From Candidatus Omnitrophota bacterium (GTDB taxonomy: Bacteria > Omnitrophota > Gorgyraeia > Gygaellales > Profunditerraquicolaceae): 6,027 nt of DNA. The DNA lies in assembly GCA_018818365.1 (NCBI GenBank), contig JAHISH010000276.1, positions 1-6,027 of the forward strand, read 5' to 3'. How positions within the stretch are numbered: the first letter of the stretch is position 1; each line of letters opens with the position of its first letter. The translations under genes and the position numbers were made by a program. This document shows, in pieces, positions 4,535 through 6,027 of this stretch. The notes beneath the pieces are model-generated. The model did not search any database and was not told the DNA's origin. It saw nothing but the letters and a program-made list of their open reading frames with translations.

Positions 4535-6027
4535 TTAAGATTTTGCCACGGCCCTCTTGCCCTTGATAAAAATCCTGAAGAACGTCCCCACCACTACGCA
4601 CAAACATATAAGTGGCAGAAGAAAAGGGAATCGAGTGTAAAAGGCGGGGCGTGAAAGAGAAGGGCTTACTTCAGAAGTAATGTACCCGTCGATAAATATC
4701 TCTTCCCCTGCGGGATTCTGAACCATAGAAATAATTTTTCCGGTGGGTGCAATACTGGCAGTAATACCGGTGTTTGCCGCCCGCACCAGCGGCATACGAT
4801 TTTCTACAGCGCGCAAGACCGAAGCTTGCAGATGCTGATAAGAAGCGCTCGTACGCTTATACCAGGCGTCATTGGTAATATTCACTAAAAACTGCGCGCC
4901 TTTTTTGACAAAGGAAGCCGACAACTCCGGAAAAACATCTTCGAACCAAATAAGCACCGCAAAACGCCAATGGCGGAGCTGAAAGAGCGTATATTCTCCT
5001 CCCCTGCTCATCTCACCGATAGGAACCACCGTCTCCAGAAACGGAAGGATGCTTCTTAAGGGAATATATTCTCCGAAAGGAACCAAGTGTAGTTTATGGT
5101 AGGCAGTGATCGTTTGTGCATCTTGATGAATAAGAAGGGCGCTATTAAAGTAGCGGTCTTTGCGCTCGGTAACGGCACCAAGAAGCATGGGAACCTCTTG
5201 CCTACGCACAAGGTCTTTTATACGTTCTAGATACTGTGGCTCTTCTTCAACGATCGCAGGAAGGGATGCTTCCGGCCAGACGATTAACGAAGGGGAATCT
5301 TTTGCCGCGTCTCTTGAGAGCGCAAAATATTTTTGCAAAATATACTCCCGTGCCGAAGAATTCCACTTGAGTTCCTGCGGGATATTCGCCTGGATCAAAG
5401 AAATCTTAATCGGGTCATGGGTAACAGGTAGCGGGTAACGCGATAGCGAGAAAAAACCATAGCCAACGGAGGCTGCGACAACGAAACATCCCCCCAAGAC
5501 AGTCTTCATCATTCTTAATCGCTTTGCGCGTTCCGGTCCCCGAACCCCGATCACCGTATCCCGGATCCCTACCATCACCTGCCATACGCAAACATTGCCC
5601 ACCATTACTAAGAATGAAACTCCCCACGTACCGGCGATATCCGCGACTTGGATAACAGGCAGAACGCGGCACTGTGAATACCCTAACAACGCCCAGGGGA
5701 ATCCGGTGAATAGAACACTCCGCATATACTCAAGGAGAACCCATGCGGCAGGAATAAAGAACATCCCTGCGTAAGAGGTGCTTGGTAATGCGCAACTCCT
5801 CAAGAAAATCCCAAAAATGCCGAAATATAACGCAAGATATGCGACTAGGATCGCGGTACCAATAAAAGTCACATGTACCAGCCAGAAGATTACTCCCCCC
5901 CAAAAGAGCACTCCGGTGGCATACGCCCACCAGAATGACTCTGCTCTCGTGGCATTCGTGAGCACCAGAAAAAGAGGGATAAATCCGCACCAACTAAGGA
6001 TCCACCAATTACCGAAGGAAAAAGGAA
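4535..6027 (-). CDS. lnt: Apolipoprotein N-acyltransferase (Lnt), N-terminus beyond right edge; catalytic Cys replaced by Trp
   Basis: Lnt adds the third acyl chain to the N-terminal cysteine of lipoproteins at the inner membrane. The frame stays open to the edge, with 496 residues visible (first full codon 6025-6023). Upstream of the GTG at 5965 the frame still reads Lnt-like sequence (GNWWILSWCGFIPLFLVLTN), so the GTG is internal and the true start is off the window. Residues 1 to about 190 hold membrane helices (GFPW at 108-111), about 205-450 the nitrilase-like domain, and about 467-485 a final helix. Numbering on the visible part: W221 (IPQELKW), E252 (VWPEASLP), K311 and E319 (YHKLHLVPFGEY) and E362 match E. 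coli W237, E267, K335, E343 and E389. The nucleophile Cys387 position is W360 (VLIWFEDVFPE; codon TGG, 4948-4946). F361 replaces Y388, a mild change. There is no frameshift. It is either inactive or a read error. Confidence 0.93.
   Translation of the reverse strand, partial: PFSFGNWWILSWCGFIPLFLVLTNATRAESFWWAYATGVLFWGGVIFWLVHVTFIGTAILVAYLALYFGIFGIFLRSCALPSTSYAGMFFIPAAWVLLEYMRSVLFTGFPWALLGYSQCRVLPVIQVADIAGTWGVSFLVMVGNVCVWQVMVGIRDTVIGVRGPERAKRLRMMKTVLGGCFVVAASVGYGFFSLSRYPLPVTHDPIKISLIQANIPQELKWNSSAREYILQKYFALSRDAAKDSPSLIVWPEASLPAIVEEEPQYLERIKDLVRRQEVPMLLGAVTERKDRYFNSALLIHQDAQTITAYHKLHLVPFGEYIPLRSILPFLETVVPIGEMSRGGEYTLFQLRHWRFAVLIWFEDVFPELSASFVKKGAQFLVNITNDAWYKRTSASYQHLQASVLRAVENRMPLVRAANTGITASIAPTGKIISMVQNPAGEEIFIDGYITSEVSPSLSRPAFYTRFPFLLPLICLCVVVGTFFRIFIKGKRAVAKS

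Noticed and set aside
4946..4948. TGG recoded as cysteine or selenocysteine
   Set aside because: Selenocysteine uses TGA, and no TGG-to-Cys recoding is known to me. Other TGG codons in the window fit tryptophan positions.
5963..5965. GTG as the true start of lnt
   Set aside because: The 20 codons upstream to the edge stay open and encode the expected hydrophobic Lnt N-terminus (WWILSWCGFIPLFL), so the gene begins outside the window.
5415..5993. Two minus-strand frames overlapping lnt
   Set aside because: They are alternative frames of lnt. The lnt frame itself is continuous and carries all the domain motifs.
1..6027. CRISPR array, tRNA or rRNA gene, complete insertion sequence
   Set aside because: No regularly spaced direct repeats, no cloverleaf with TTCGA-type arms, no rRNA-like segment and no transposase-like frame were seen.

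Overview
The window reads as chromosomal DNA of a Gram-negative (diderm) bacterium of moderate GC content. Two envelope genes support an outer membrane: a lipid A-type (LpxL/HtrB-like) acyltransferase and apolipoprotein N-acyltransferase (Lnt). The gene mix, including an adenosine-specific kinase (PF04008), and the sequence style recall uncultivated lineages such as Candidatus Omnitrophota. That placement is an impression from protein style, not a computed result.

Layout, left to right. Most genes lie on the minus strand. Positions 1-399 hold the N-terminal part of an SLC13/ArsB/NhaD-like permease with a GTG start; it runs off the left edge. Positions 400-603 hold two strong palindromes that resemble the ends of a very small IS200/IS605-type element. 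They appear to interrupt a tiny hydrophobic-peptide gene. A two-CBS-domain protein (604-1062) and bioY (1082-1645) follow. A candidate terminator hairpin (1699-1752) separates them from a small two-helix membrane protein (1781-1993), which is tightly coupled to the LpxL-like acyltransferase (1996-2919). A good sigma70-type promoter (2982-3009) and a terminator (2990-3024) are packed together between the acyltransferase and the adenosine-specific kinase (3030-3515). The only plus-strand gene is a cation diffusion facilitator (3623-4531). It converges, with a 3-base gap, on lnt (4535 to the right edge), whose N-terminus lies outside the window.

Inferred transcription units. Unit A on the minus strand is the adenosine kinase alone, from its own promoter. 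Unit B is the acyltransferase plus the 70-residue membrane protein, ending at the 1699-1752 hairpin. Unit C is bioY, the CBS protein, the broken small gene and the permease, where stop codons overlap the next ribosome binding site. The CDF gene is transcribed divergently from the adenosine kinase.

The most notable points are these. The Lnt-like protein has tryptophan where the catalytic nucleophile cysteine should be, while every other recognisable catalytic residue is kept. The adenosine kinase and CDF promoters appear to share one self-complementary -35 box (TTGCAA), with exactly 17 bases to each -10 box. The CDF transcript is predicted to be leaderless. A compact palindromic element seems to have landed inside a small membrane-peptide gene. 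The LpxL-like enzyme has proline where the acidic residue of its HX4(D/E) motif is expected. I did not find a CRISPR array, a tRNA, an rRNA or a complete transposase gene.
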